DNA from: an uncultured Mollicutes bacterium | Lineage (GTDB): Bacteria > Bacillota_I > Bacilli_A > RFN20 > CAG-826 | Direction: 5' to 3' | Assembly (NCBI GenBank): GCA_937893635.1 | Contig: CALBGF010000035.1 | Coordinates: forward strand, 1-14,695 | Length of the DNA stretch: 14,695 nucleotides | Shown here: piece after piece, positions 7,231 through 14,666 of the stretch | Layout of the letters: each line of letters opens with the position of its first letter | Position numbering within the stretch: position 1 is the first letter of the stretch | Notes under the pieces: generated by a model | Database searches by the model: none | Seen by the model: the letters and a program-made list of their open reading frames with translations, nothing else | What the model was told of the DNA's origin: nothing | Made by a program: the position numbers and the translations under genes

Positions 7231-7509
7231 ATGGAAAATCCACAAGCAAACAATTTAATTACATTAAGAAATCGTCAAACATTAGATATTGAAGGTGTAA
7301 CGAAGTTAGATAGTTTTGATTCAAAAGAATTTATGATGGATACCAATATGGGCTATTTATGTGTAACTGGTACAGATTTAGCACTAGGCCACATGAATCT
7401 AGACAAAGGAATGCTTTCTATCAAAGGCACTATCGATAGCGTGAAATTTACAAGCAAAAATAAAGCAAATGTAATAAAAGAAAGTTTTTTAAGCAAATTA
7501 TTTAAATAA
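7231..7509 (+). CDS. yabP: Sporulation protein YabP
   Basis: YabP is a small protein of the YabP/YqfC family, expressed under sigma-E in the mother cell of B. subtilis; its precise biochemical role is not settled. The 92-residue product has the family pattern: an N-terminal LITLRNRQTLDIEGVTKLDSF segment, a central region equivalent to 'GxLxVxGxxL' (YLCVTGTDLALGHMNLDKGML, residues about 42-62) and an IKGTIDSVKF strand. It has no signal peptide. The ATG at 7231 follows GAGGTGA (7216-7222); the in-frame GTG at 7219 lies inside that site and was discarded. The TAA stop overlaps the yabQ ATG by one base (TAATG), so the two are translationally coupled. Confidence 0.9.
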   Translation: MENPQANNLITLRNRQTLDIEGVTKLDSFDSKEFMMDTNMGYLCVTGTDLALGHMNLDKGMLSIKGTIDSVKFTSKNKANVIKESFLSKLFK

Positions 7510-7916
7510 TGAGTTTAAAACAACAATTTCAAGTATTCCTAGGATCAATAGTTTTAGGAATGCTTTTTTTATGTATATGGTCTTTATTCAATGCTTGCTT
7601 TTATCGCTTAAAAAGGAATTTATTAAGATTACCTTTAGAAACACTTTTATTTTGTGGATTAGCTTTTATTTATTATCGCTTTTTAGTAGTTATCACTAGT
7701 GGAGCTCTTAATATCTTTTATCCTTTGGCTTTGTTTTTAGGTGCTTTAATCTATCAAAAGTTTTATTCTCCTTATATAAACAGATATATAAATATAAAAA
7801 TACAAAAATTAGAAAAAAAACTAAAAACTATGGGCAATAAAGTAATTTTGTTTTATAATAAACATAAGCCAAAAGTAAGGAGGAAGAAAAAGAATGAAAT
7901 CAAAAAAAGTACGTAA
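7509..7916 (+). CDS. yabQ: Spore cortex protein YabQ (short form)
   Basis: YabQ is a membrane protein needed for spore cortex formation in B. subtilis, where it acts in the mother cell at the forespore outer membrane. The 135-residue product starts with SLKQQFQVFLGSIVLGM, like the QF-containing start of the family, and has about three hydrophobic segments (near 10-30, 42-60 and 66-84) followed by a basic tail (KVRRKKKNEIKK). B. subtilis YabQ is longer (around 200 residues), so the tail is reduced here. There is no Shine-Dalgarno; initiation probably relies on ribosomes ending yabP at the overlapping TAATG. The 3' end overlaps divIC by 23 nt. Identity rests on the membrane pattern plus gene order more than on strong sequence identity. 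Confidence 0.82.
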   Translation: MSLKQQFQVFLGSIVLGMLFLCIWSLFNACFYRLKRNLLRLPLETLLFCGLAFIYYRFLVVITSGALNIFYPLALFLGALIYQKFYSPYINRYINIKIQKLEKKLKTMGNKVILFYNKHKPKVRRKKKNEIKKST

Positions 7917-8133
7917 TATTTTATCTTTATCAATCTTCTTTGTTGCTATATGTGCAGTTGTTGTTAATGTGGTGATTGTAGCTAAAAATATTAGATATAA
8001 TCAAGAACTAACACAAGAGAAAGAACGAATTGAAAAAGATTTAGGAAATTCAGATGATGATGTGTATGATATTTACATTGTTGATAATTATACCGTCTAT
8101 GACGAAAAAGTTATTATAGAGTATTCAAAGTAA
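7894..8133 (+). CDS. divIC: Septum formation initiator DivIC/FtsL-like protein
   Basis: DivIC forms a complex with FtsL and DivIB at the division septum, joined through an extracellular coiled coil. The 79-residue protein has a basic N-terminus (KSKKVRN), one membrane helix (about 9-30), a short coiled-coil-like stretch (RYNQELTQEKERIEKDLG, about 34-51) and a C-terminal part (YIVDNYTVYDEKVIIEYSK) matching the family's 'YIE..AR..Y....GE' end. B. subtilis DivIC is about 125 residues, so the coiled coil is much reduced. TAAGGAGGA (7876-7883), inside yabQ, is a very strong ribosome-binding site. The position between yabQ and spoIIE is as in B. subtilis, although the S1-domain gene yabR is missing. 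Confidence 0.85.
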   Translation: MKSKKVRNILSLSIFFVAICAVVVNVVIVAKNIRYNQELTQEKERIEKDLGNSDDDVYDIYIVDNYTVYDEKVIIEYSK

Positions 8134-8154
8134 TGGTCCGCCATTACTTTTTTT
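8127..8154 (+). terminator. Rho-independent terminator at the end of the pth-divIC operon
   Basis: AAAGTAATGG (8127-8136) pairs perfectly with CCATTACTTT (8141-8150) around a TCCG loop of the UNCG type, followed by Ts to 8154. The stem contains the divIC stop codon. Its T run abuts the Spo0A box. Confidence 0.9.
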
Positions 8155-8160
8155 CGACAA
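8153..8160 (-). promoter_or_regulatory. Spo0A box upstream of spoIIE
   Basis: TTCGACAA reads TTGTCGAA on the minus strand, a perfect match to the 0A box (core TGTCGAA) bound by phosphorylated Spo0A. It lies 45 nt before the spoIIE ATG, overlapping the promoter. In B. subtilis spoIIE is directly activated by Spo0A, so sequence and context agree. I see only one good box. Confidence 0.75.
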
Positions 8161-8186
8161 ATAATATAGGTATTATCATTTAAAAT
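8154..8186 (+). promoter_or_regulatory. Candidate Spo0A-dependent sigma-A promoter of spoIIE
   Basis: TCGACA (8154-8159, 5/6 to TTGACA), 21 nt, TAAAAT (8181-8186, 5/6 to TATAAT). The overlong spacing is the feature known from the B. subtilis spoIIE and spoIIG promoters, where Spo0A overcomes it. A start near 8193 would leave only about 12 nt before the ATG, beginning at the GAGGTGG site. The alternative -10 TATTAT (8171-8176) gives a longer leader but has no good -35. Confidence 0.5.
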
Positions 8187-8204
8187 AATGTAGAGGTGGT
8201 ACTT

Positions 8205-10322
8205 ATGAAAAGTCAAAAATATATTGGTGCTATTCTTTTCTTAGTATCGATTATTGCTGTTTTATTTGATAAAGCGTTTTTATTAAATCCTTTTGTTTTA
8301 ATTGTGTTATATTTTTCATTTTATTATGGTTTAAGTAATTATTTAGTTAATTCACTAGCGATGGTTGTAGTGGCGTTTATTATGTCAAGAAACTACGCGC
8401 TTGAAATTGCAGTTATTATCATTACTTATTTATTTTCTACTTGCTTATTTTCTTTGTTATTAAAAAAACCGAGTGTTAAATATTATTCGCTTATTACTAT
8501 AAATGTATTATTAATTATCGTAACAATGATTTTTTCTTTTTCAATAGATAATATTTGTAATGCTTTAATAAGCGTTTTATTTCAGTTTTTTATAATTAAA
8601 TCTTTTGAATCATTTATGTTGGGGTTAGAAGATGATACTCATCAGGTTAATATAATTGAAGTTGCAGGTGTTTTGTTTTTTGTTTTATCTTTAACAACTT
8701 TTAATGATTCCGTTGCGGTAGTTTTATGTCGTGTTTTATTATTATTTATTGTAATGAAAGCTAAACGAGAAATAACAATTCTTACTTTGTTATTTATTGT
8801 GATTTATACAAGTGTGTTTACTAAATTTAGTATAATTACAACAATTTCTATGTATTTTCCACTTATTTTGCTTTGCTTTATTAAAAAAGCAAGAATTGTA
8901 ACTTATGGAGTTTTATCATTTGCTCTATTATTTATTTCTCCAATTCCTTTTTATATGAATGTGAGTTTTTATGGGATAATGGCTTCAATTATTATTTATG
9001 AAAGCATTAGAAGTACAAAAATCGATGATGTTTTTGAACTTATCAATAATATGCCCCAATCTTATAAAACTAAAGAAAATAAATATGCATATGCTATGAA
9101 CAAAATTGAAGCAATAAATAATTATGTTGCTCTAGTGGATGACACGAATGTAAAAGAATTAACAGATCCATTTAATCAAATAATTAATGATGTTTTAGAA
9201 AATGTATGTAAAAAATGTGATCATTATCAATATTGTTCTTTAAAAAATGATTTGCGGTTATTGTTTAAAAGCAAATTAACATCAAAAGATCGAGCGCTAA
9301 TTTCTGAAAAATGCATTACTCCTTATAAATTAACAATGGCTTTGGCTAATAATTTTAAAGTTTATCAAAAAGAACAATATTATTATAGTTGCTATGTTGA
9401 CGCTAATAAAAGATATAAGCACTTAATTAAATGCTTAGAAAAGCCGTTAAATAATTGCTCCCTTAAACTAAAAAAGAATAATGATAATATTAAACAAAAA
9501 ATATTAGAATCAGGATTACATTATTATAAGTGTTGGATGAATAATGGAAATATTGAAGTAATTTTTAATGTTAAAGATTTCAAGGAAGATGATGAAAGAT
9601 TTGAAGAATTTGTGAATAAATATCTAGCAAATTCTTATCAAAAACATGTACATAAACAAAATGTTTTATCTTCCACTATTCAAGTAAGTTATATTCTAAA
9701 TAGTGTTCATAACTATGATTATGGTATTGTTTCCAAAGGTTTAAACGATTCTTCTAATGGGGATAACTATTTAATTACTACTAAGAATAATGAATTGATT
9801 ATTATTTTATGTGATGGAATGGGACACGGAGTCAAAGCAGAAGAATGTTCGAAATTTTTGCTTAAAGCGATAAAAAATCATTTAGAACTAGAAACGAACC
9901 TAATTGATATGGTCGGTGACTTAAATAATTTAATGTTATTTCATAATGATAAAGAATTTTATTCCACAATGGATTTTATAAAAATAAATTTAATTTCTTT
10001 AAGGACAACTTTATTAAAATCTGGCGCATTTACCACATATTTAGTGCACAATCATGAAATCACAAAAATAAATAAACATAACTTGCCTTTAGGAATAGTT
10101 AACGATGTCACTTATGATATAAGCGCAACCGAGCTTGAAAAAGATGATATTCTTGTTATTGTTAGTGATGGAATAGGCGAAAGAATTGAAGAAGATGTTA
10201 AGGTATTAACCATTACTCCTAATGTTTCAATGAGCCAACTCGCGCGTAATATCTTTGATGTACTCTTTAAAAATAAACCAATGACAGATGATTCCACTAT
10301 TATCACAATAAAAATATTGTGA
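8205..10322 (+). CDS. spoIIE: Stage II sporulation protein E, PP2C-type phosphatase
   Basis: SpoIIE sits at the polar septum and dephosphorylates SpoIIAA-P, freeing sigma-F in the forespore; it also links to FtsZ. The 705-residue product (827 in B. subtilis) has an N-terminal membrane part of about 8-10 helices (residues 5-265), a central regulatory region holding the family Cys cluster (CKKCDHYQYC, near 330-340), and a C-terminal PP2C domain from about 490. Metal-binding acidic residues are visible: GDN with Asp520, DGMGHG with Asp537, SDGIGE with Asp655 and DDST with Asp695/696. The ATG at 8205 has GAGGTGG (8193-8199) ahead of it; the in-frame GTG at 8196 lies in that site. It ends on TGA, and tilS follows in the same frame. 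Confidence 0.96.
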   Translation: MKSQKYIGAILFLVSIIAVLFDKAFLLNPFVLIVLYFSFYYGLSNYLVNSLAMVVVAFIMSRNYALEIAVIIITYLFSTCLFSLLLKKPSVKYYSLITINVLLIIVTMIFSFSIDNICNALISVLFQFFIIKSFESFMLGLEDDTHQVNIIEVAGVLFFVLSLTTFNDSVAVVLCRVLLLFIVMKAKREITILTLLFIVIYTSVFTKFSIITTISMYFPLILLCFIKKARIVTYGVLSFALLFISPIPFYMNVSFYGIMASIIIYESIRSTKIDDVFELINNMPQSYKTKENKYAYAMNKIEAINNYVALVDDTNVKELTDPFNQIINDVLENVCKKCDHYQYCSLKNDLRLLFKSKLTSKDRALISEKCITPYKLTMALANNFKVYQKEQYYYSCYVDANKRYKHLIKCLEKPLNNCSLKLKKNNDNIKQKILESGLHYYKCWMNNGNIEVIFNVKDFKEDDERFEEFVNKYLANSYQKHVHKQNVLSSTIQVSYILNSVHNYDYGIVSKGLNDSSNGDNYLITTKNNELIIILCDGMGHGVKAEECSKFLLKAIKNHLELETNLIDMVGDLNNLMLFHNDKEFYSTMDFIKINLISLRTTLLKSGAFTTYLVHNHEITKINKHNLPLGIVNDVTYDISATELEKDDILVIVSDGIGERIEEDVKVLTITPNVSMSQLARNIFDVLFKNKPMTDDSTIITIKIL

Positions 10323-10343
10323 TATTATAGACGTGGTGATGTT

Positions 10344-11564
10344 ATGCTTGATTTAGATAGAACAAAAAAATATTTACTTGCGTGTTCTTTTGGCCCTGAT
10401 TCAATGGCTTTATTTGATATGCTTTTAAAAGAAGGTTATTATTTTTCTGTTGCACATGTAAATTATCATAAAAGAGATATTTCGAATTTCGAAGAAGAGT
10501 CAATGCGAAAGATTTGTTTAGATAACAATATAAAATGTTTTGTGCTTGATACTAGTAAACTTCCAAGTCATAAAGGTAATTTCCAAAACTGGGCACGGGT
10601 TGTCCGTTATAAGTTTTTTGCTGAAGTTTTAAAAAAAGAAAATCTTGATGCGGTTTTAGTAGCCCATCATTTAGATGATTTAATTGAGACATATGAAATG
10701 CAAAAAAGTCGTAATTTAGTTGTGGATTATTTAGGATTAAAAGAAAGCACAATTATTAATGATGTCCCTATTATTCGTCCATTATTAGAATATACAAAAA
10801 AAGAATTAAATGATTATTGTGTTTATAATAATGTTCCTTTTTCTATTGATGTATCAAACTTAAGCCCAGTTTATGCAAGAAACAAAATTAGACTCAACTA
10901 TATTAATAATTTGACTAAAACTGAAAAACTTTTAATTAAGAAAAACATCGATGAAGAAAATAAAGGAAATGAGAAACTAAAAGAAGATATAAAATCTAAA
11001 ATTGAAGATAACTCACTAGATATTAATGAGTTAAAATCAATGGATAAAAAATCTCAAATTATTGCTTTAGATTTATTGCTTAAAAAGAATAAAATTAATA
11101 AGCATATCTCTTCTAGATTTGTAGAAGAAATTGTTAGAGCGCTTAATACAACACAGCCTAATATTTCCATTAAATTAAATGCTAGTAAATGTTTAACTCG
11201 TGAATATAATAAATTAAGAATTGCCAGTAATTTATTAAGTAAACAATATTCTTACGTTATGGATAAACCTGGTCAATTAAACACAGAATATTTTTGGCTA
11301 GATCTTAAAAATGATTATGCACAATTCCGTCTAAGTTTAGATGATTTTCCAATAACTATACGTCCAGCTTTATCAGGAGATGTTAGTTATATCAATGGCA
11401 TTAAAAAGAAAGTTAAACGACTTTATATAGATTGGAAAATGCCAATGAACTTGAGAAAAATTTGGCCTTTGATTTTTAATTATAAAGGTGAACTAGTTTA
11501 TGTGATTAGGTACTATGATAAAAATAGTCTAAACTCGCATAAAGATTTTATTGTAAAATCTTAA
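10344..11564 (+). CDS. tilS: tRNA(Ile)-lysidine synthase TilS, divergent
   Basis: TilS uses ATP and lysine to convert C34 of tRNA-Ile(CAU) to lysidine, so that it reads AUA codons; this is essential in an AT-rich genome. The 406-residue protein has the N-terminal PP-loop, but the usual SGGxDS reads SFGPDS (15-20). Other family marks are VAHHLDDLIET (106-116, normally AHHADDQAET) and ARNKIR (178-183, normally TRNRIR). The C-terminal TilS domain is present (RPALSGDVSYINGIKKKVKRLYIDWKMP region, about 340-370, ending in a WPLIFN strand). GGTGAT (10335-10340) precedes the ATG. It follows spoIIE by 21 nt. In B. subtilis hprT lies next; here ftsH follows directly. Confidence 0.9.
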   Translation: MLDLDRTKKYLLACSFGPDSMALFDMLLKEGYYFSVAHVNYHKRDISNFEEESMRKICLDNNIKCFVLDTSKLPSHKGNFQNWARVVRYKFFAEVLKKENLDAVLVAHHLDDLIETYEMQKSRNLVVDYLGLKESTIINDVPIIRPLLEYTKKELNDYCVYNNVPFSIDVSNLSPVYARNKIRLNYINNLTKTEKLLIKKNIDEENKGNEKLKEDIKSKIEDNSLDINELKSMDKKSQIIALDLLLKKNKINKHISSRFVEEIVRALNTTQPNISIKLNASKCLTREYNKLRIASNLLSKQYSYVMDKPGQLNTEYFWLDLKNDYAQFRLSLDDFPITIRPALSGDVSYINGIKKKVKRLYIDWKMPMNLRKIWPLIFNYKGELVYVIRYYDKNSLNSHKDFIVKS

Positions 11565-11579
11565 ATGTTTATATATAAT
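11551..11579 (+). promoter_or_regulatory. Sigma-A promoter of ftsH
   Basis: TTGTAA (11551-11556), exactly 17 nt, TATAAT (11574-11579). The -10 is perfect and the -35 matches 4/6. It overlaps the end of tilS. Transcription would begin near 11586 and give a leader of about 70 nt. Confidence 0.75.
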
Positions 11580-11594
11580 ACTTTTATAACGCAG

Positions 11595-11626
11595 ATATTA
11601 GCATAAACTAATATTATAAATATTAG
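11595..11626 (+). promoter_or_regulatory. Overlapping inverted repeats in the ftsH leader
   Basis: CTAATATT (11608-11615) pairs with AATATTAG (11619-11626) around a 3-nt loop, a perfect 8-bp palindrome. The same CTAATAT can instead pair with an upstream ATATTAG (11595-11601), so two hairpins exclude each other. The sequence lies between the predicted start of transcription and the GAGGAGG ribosome-binding site (11639-11645). It could be an operator for an unknown repressor or a temperature-sensitive RNA element. It matches neither CIRCE nor a CtsR site. Confidence 0.45.
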
Positions 11627-11654
11627 GCGTATATATAAGAGGAGGTTATGATTA

Positions 11655-13658
11655 ATGAAACAAAACAAAAAGAATATTCTTAGCTTTATATTCCCATATT
11701 TGTTTGTTGGCCTTGTAATTTTAATGATTTCCGCAATATTCCTTTTTAGAGGAAGCGGTGCTGAGAAACTTAGTGCAGCTGAATTGGTTAGCGTATTACA
11801 AAACCAAGAAGTCACTAGTTTAAAGCAAACAAGTAAAACAAGACTTACAACATTTGAAGGAACTTATAAAGATGCTGATGGAAAAATGTATGCATTTACT
11901 TGTACTATTTCTAATGATACAGATAATTCAGAAGCTTTAGGCGATGTTGAAAAAGTTATTTATACAAGAACAAAAGGTTTAACTGATAAGAATGGTAATC
12001 CTGTTGTTGACTCAGAAGGAAATCAAATACTCGTTTCATACTTTGATCCAAAAACAAATTTTGAAATTGTAGATGCTTATCAAACTAACTGGCTTGAAAG
12101 TTGGGGCCCAACTATCTTGTTACTATTAGGAACTGGCGTAGTATGTTTCTTAATGTTTAGAGGAATGGCTAATTCTGTTAATGGCTCTAACAATAAGGCA
12201 ATGGAATTTAATAAATCACGCGCTCGTAGAGTTGATACATCAAAAGTTAAATTTGATGATGTTGCTGGTGCTGATGAAGAAAAAGCTGAATTAGTTGAAC
12301 TTGTTGATTATTTAAAGAATCCAAAGAAATATTCTGAATTTGGTGCTAAGTTACCAAAAGGTGTCTTATTAGTAGGCCCACCAGGAACAGGTAAAACTTT
12401 ACTTGCTAAAGCAGTTGCAGGTGAAGCAGGAGTTCCATTCTATTCTATTTCTGGCTCTGATTTCGTAGAAATGTTCGTTGGTGTTGGTGCTGGACGTGTT
12501 CGTGATATGTTCAAAACCGCTAAAAAGAATGCACCATGTCTAGTCTTTATTGATGAAATCGATGCTGTCGGTCGTCAAAGAGGTGCTGGTATGGGTGGCG
12601 GAAACGATGAACGTGAACAAACTCTTAACCAATTATTAGTAGAAATGGATGGCTTCGATGATAACTCAGGTATTATCGTTATTGCGGCCACTAACCGTGA
12701 TGATGTTCTTGATCCTGCTTTATTACGTGCTGGTCGTTTTGATAGACAAATTACTGTTGATTTACCAGACCGTAAAGGCCGTGAAGCAATCTTAAAAGTA
12801 CATGCTCGTAATAAAAAGATTGATCCATCTGTTAACTTTGAAGATTTAGCCAAAAGAACTGTTGGTTTCTCTGGTGCTGATTTAGAGAACGTATTAAACG
12901 AAGCTGCTATTTTAGCGGTTCGTGGACACAAATCCATTATTGGACTAGCTGAAATTGATGAAGCAATTGACCGCCGTTATGTTGGACCTGCTAAAGGATC
13001 TAGAGAAATGGATCCTTTAGAAAAACGTACTGTAGCATTCCACGAAGCTGGTCACGCTGTTATTGGTTTAAATCTTGAAGCTTCAGATAAAGTTCAAAAG
13101 ATTACAATTATTCCTCGTGGAAGAACAGGCGGACATGTTCGTCTTGCTCCAGAAACAGATCACTACAATTTAACTAAGAGCCAATTAATTGCTCGTATTG
13201 TTGGATATTTAGGTGGAAGAACATCTGAAGAAATCTTCTTTAAAGATGTTTCTACTGGTGCATCTAACGATATTGAAATGGCAACAAGAATTGCTCGTCG
13301 TATGGTAACTGAATTTGGTATGTCACCATTAGGACCTATTCAATATGAAAATGATACTGGTTCAGTATTCTTAGGTAGAGATTACAACTCAACTCAAAAG
13401 AATTTCTCAACTCAAATAGCTTATGAAATTGATACTCAAGTTCGTAAGATTATTGAAGATGCTCATGAACAAGCAAGACAAATTCTTGAAGAACATATTG
13501 AAGATGTTAAATTAATTGCAGAAACATTGTTAAAACAAGAAACAATTACTGCAGAAGAAATCCAATATTTAATGGAACATCGTCATTTAAAATCAGAAGA
13601 ACCAACTACTGAAGTTAAAACTGATGAACCAAGTGATAAAGGAGAAGGAAAGGCTTAG
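11655..13658 (+). CDS. ftsH: ATP-dependent zinc metalloprotease FtsH
   Basis: FtsH is a membrane-anchored hexameric AAA+ protease that removes damaged or short-lived membrane and cytosolic proteins; in B. subtilis it is also needed for sporulation. The 667 residues show a first membrane helix (about 10-31), an extracytoplasmic domain of about 118 residues (larger than in E. coli), a second helix (about 151-170), the AAA domain with Walker A GPPGTGKT (241-248), Walker B FIDEID (Asp300, Glu301) and second region of homology around [18 protein letters not shown], and the peptidase with HEAGH (463-467) and the third zinc ligand Asp539 in SNDIEMAT. The acidic tail after the helical C-terminus is flexible. 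A strong GAGGAGG (11639-11645) precedes the ATG. It has its own promoter and terminator. Confidence 0.98.
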   Translation: MKQNKKNILSFIFPYLFVGLVILMISAIFLFRGSGAEKLSAAELVSVLQNQEVTSLKQTSKTRLTTFEGTYKDADGKMYAFTCTISNDTDNSEALGDVEKVIYTRTKGLTDKNGNPVVDSEGNQILVSYFDPKTNFEIVDAYQTNWLESWGPTILLLLGTGVVCFLMFRGMANSVNGSNNKAMEFNKSRARRVDTSKVKFDDVAGADEEKAELVELVDYLKNPKKYSEFGAKLPKGVLLVGPPGTGKTLLAKAVAGEAGVPFYSISGSDFVEMFVGVGAGRVRDMFKTAKKNAPCLVFIDEIDAVGRQRGAGMGGGNDEREQTLNQLLVEMDGFDDNSGIIVIAATNRDDVLDPALLRAGRFDRQITVDLPDRKGREAILKVHARNKKIDPSVNFEDLAKRTVGFSGADLENVLNEAAILAVRGHKSIIGLAEIDEAIDRRYVGPAKGSREMDPLEKRTVAFHEAGHAVIGLNLEASDKVQKITIIPRGRTGGHVRLAPETDHYNLTKSQLIARIVGYLGGRTSEEIFFKDVSTGASNDIEMATRIARRMVTEFGMSPLGPIQYENDTGSVFLGRDYNSTQKNFSTQIAYEIDTQVRKIIEDAHEQARQILEEHIEDVKLIAETLLKQETITAEEIQYLMEHRHLKSEEPTTEVKTDEPSDKGEGKA

Positions 13659-13672
13659 TCCTTTCCTTTTTT
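13645..13672 (+). terminator. Hairpin terminator at the ftsH end
   Basis: AAGGAAAGG (13645-13653) pairs perfectly with CCTTTCCTT (13660-13668), loop CTTAGT, followed by TTTT. The loop holds the ftsH TAG stop. It ends only 5 nt before the dusB ATG, so dusB must be read through or the hairpin has a further role. Confidence 0.75.
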
Positions 13673-13677
13673 AAAGT

Positions 13678-14652
13678 ATGAAAGTAGGAAATATTGAATT
13701 ATCTGGTGTTGTTTTCCTTGCCCCGATGGCGGGTGTAACTAATTTGGCGTATCGTGAATTTATGAAACCATTTGGCGTGGCTTTGACTTATAGCGAGATG
13801 ATTAGCGATTGTGGCCTTATTTATGGGAATAAAGAAACTTATAAATATCTTGATACTAGTGCATATGAAAGACCAGTGGCTTTACAAATTTTTGGCGGAA
13901 GCAAAGAAACAATTTTAAAAGCATTAGAAATTATTGAAAGCCGCAAAGATGATTATGATTTTATTGATGTTAATTTAGGATGTCCTGTTCCTAAAGTTAC
14001 TAAGACTGGTGCTGGATCAGCATGGCTTAAAAGAGAAGATGAATTATTTGATATGATGTCAAGTTTAGTAAAAGCTTCTAAAAAACCAGTTACAGCAAAA
14101 ATTAGAATTGGTTGGGATGAACAATCAATTAATGTTGAACGTATTGTAACAATATTACAAGATGCAGGTGTTTCTTTAATTGCTATTCACCCCCGTACAA
14201 GAAATCAACTTTATAGTGGTGTCGCTAATTATGAACGTATTAAAGATATTAAAAAATTATTACATATCCCATTAGTTATAAGTGGTGATATATTTACTTT
14301 AGAATCCGCTATTGAGACGCAAAAACTAACTAATGCAGATGGAATAATGGTCGCAAGAGGTGCAATGGGTAACCCTTATTTAATTACGCAAATTGACCAT
14401 TATTTTAAAACTGGTGAAATGTTACCACGTATTAGTTTAGATAAGCAATTAGAATATTTAAAAGAATATGCAAATAAATTAATAGATTTAAAAGGTGAAG
14501 ATGTGGCAATTCGAGAACTAAGAGGTATTGCGCCGCATTTCTTGAAAGGATATCCTAATTTAAAAAAATATCGTGTTAAATTAACAATGGAAATGACATC
14601 ACTAAATGATTTATTAAACATAATTGATGATATTAAGGTAAATAACTTTTAA
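13678..14652 (+). CDS. dusB: tRNA-dihydrouridine synthase DusB-like
   Basis: Dus enzymes reduce specific uridines in the tRNA D-loop to dihydrouridine with FMN and NADPH. The 324-residue protein is of normal length. A TIM barrel begins with FLAPMAGVTNLAYR (13-26; FMN phosphate site), followed by DVNLGCPVPKVTKTGAGSA with the catalytic Cys102, the TAKIRIGW strand (about 139-146), the IHPRTRNQLYSG active-site segment and the ARGAMGNP FMN-binding loop; the C-terminal helical domain holds REL and HFLKGYP. The ATG at 13678 has no ordinary ribosome-binding site: the sequence before it is a T run from the ftsH terminator. Translation may depend on ftsH ribosomes or on the hairpin. In B. subtilis dusB lies further from ftsH, with lysS after it. 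Confidence 0.93.
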   Translation: MKVGNIELSGVVFLAPMAGVTNLAYREFMKPFGVALTYSEMISDCGLIYGNKETYKYLDTSAYERPVALQIFGGSKETILKALEIIESRKDDYDFIDVNLGCPVPKVTKTGAGSAWLKREDELFDMMSSLVKASKKPVTAKIRIGWDEQSINVERIVTILQDAGVSLIAIHPRTRNQLYSGVANYERIKDIKKLLHIPLVISGDIFTLESAIETQKLTNADGIMVARGAMGNPYLITQIDHYFKTGEMLPRISLDKQLEYLKEYANKLIDLKGEDVAIRELRGIAPHFLKGYPNLKKYRVKLTMEMTSLNDLLNIIDDIKVNNF

Positions 14653-14666
14653 AACAAGTTAAAATT

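Noticed and set aside
8196..8204. GTG start for spoIIE
   Set aside because: This GTG is part of the GAGGTGG binding site of the ATG at 8205. The same reasoning applies to the GTG at 7219 before yabP.
10320..11564. SpoIIE-TilS fusion by reading TGA as Trp
   Set aside because: Tryptophan is encoded by TGG in these genes, no conserved gene contains an internal TGA, and tilS has its own binding site.
12575..12937. 120-residue minus-strand reading frame inside ftsH
   Set aside because: It is antisense to the conserved AAA domain with no recognisable protein features; this and the other minus-strand frames are shadows of real genes.
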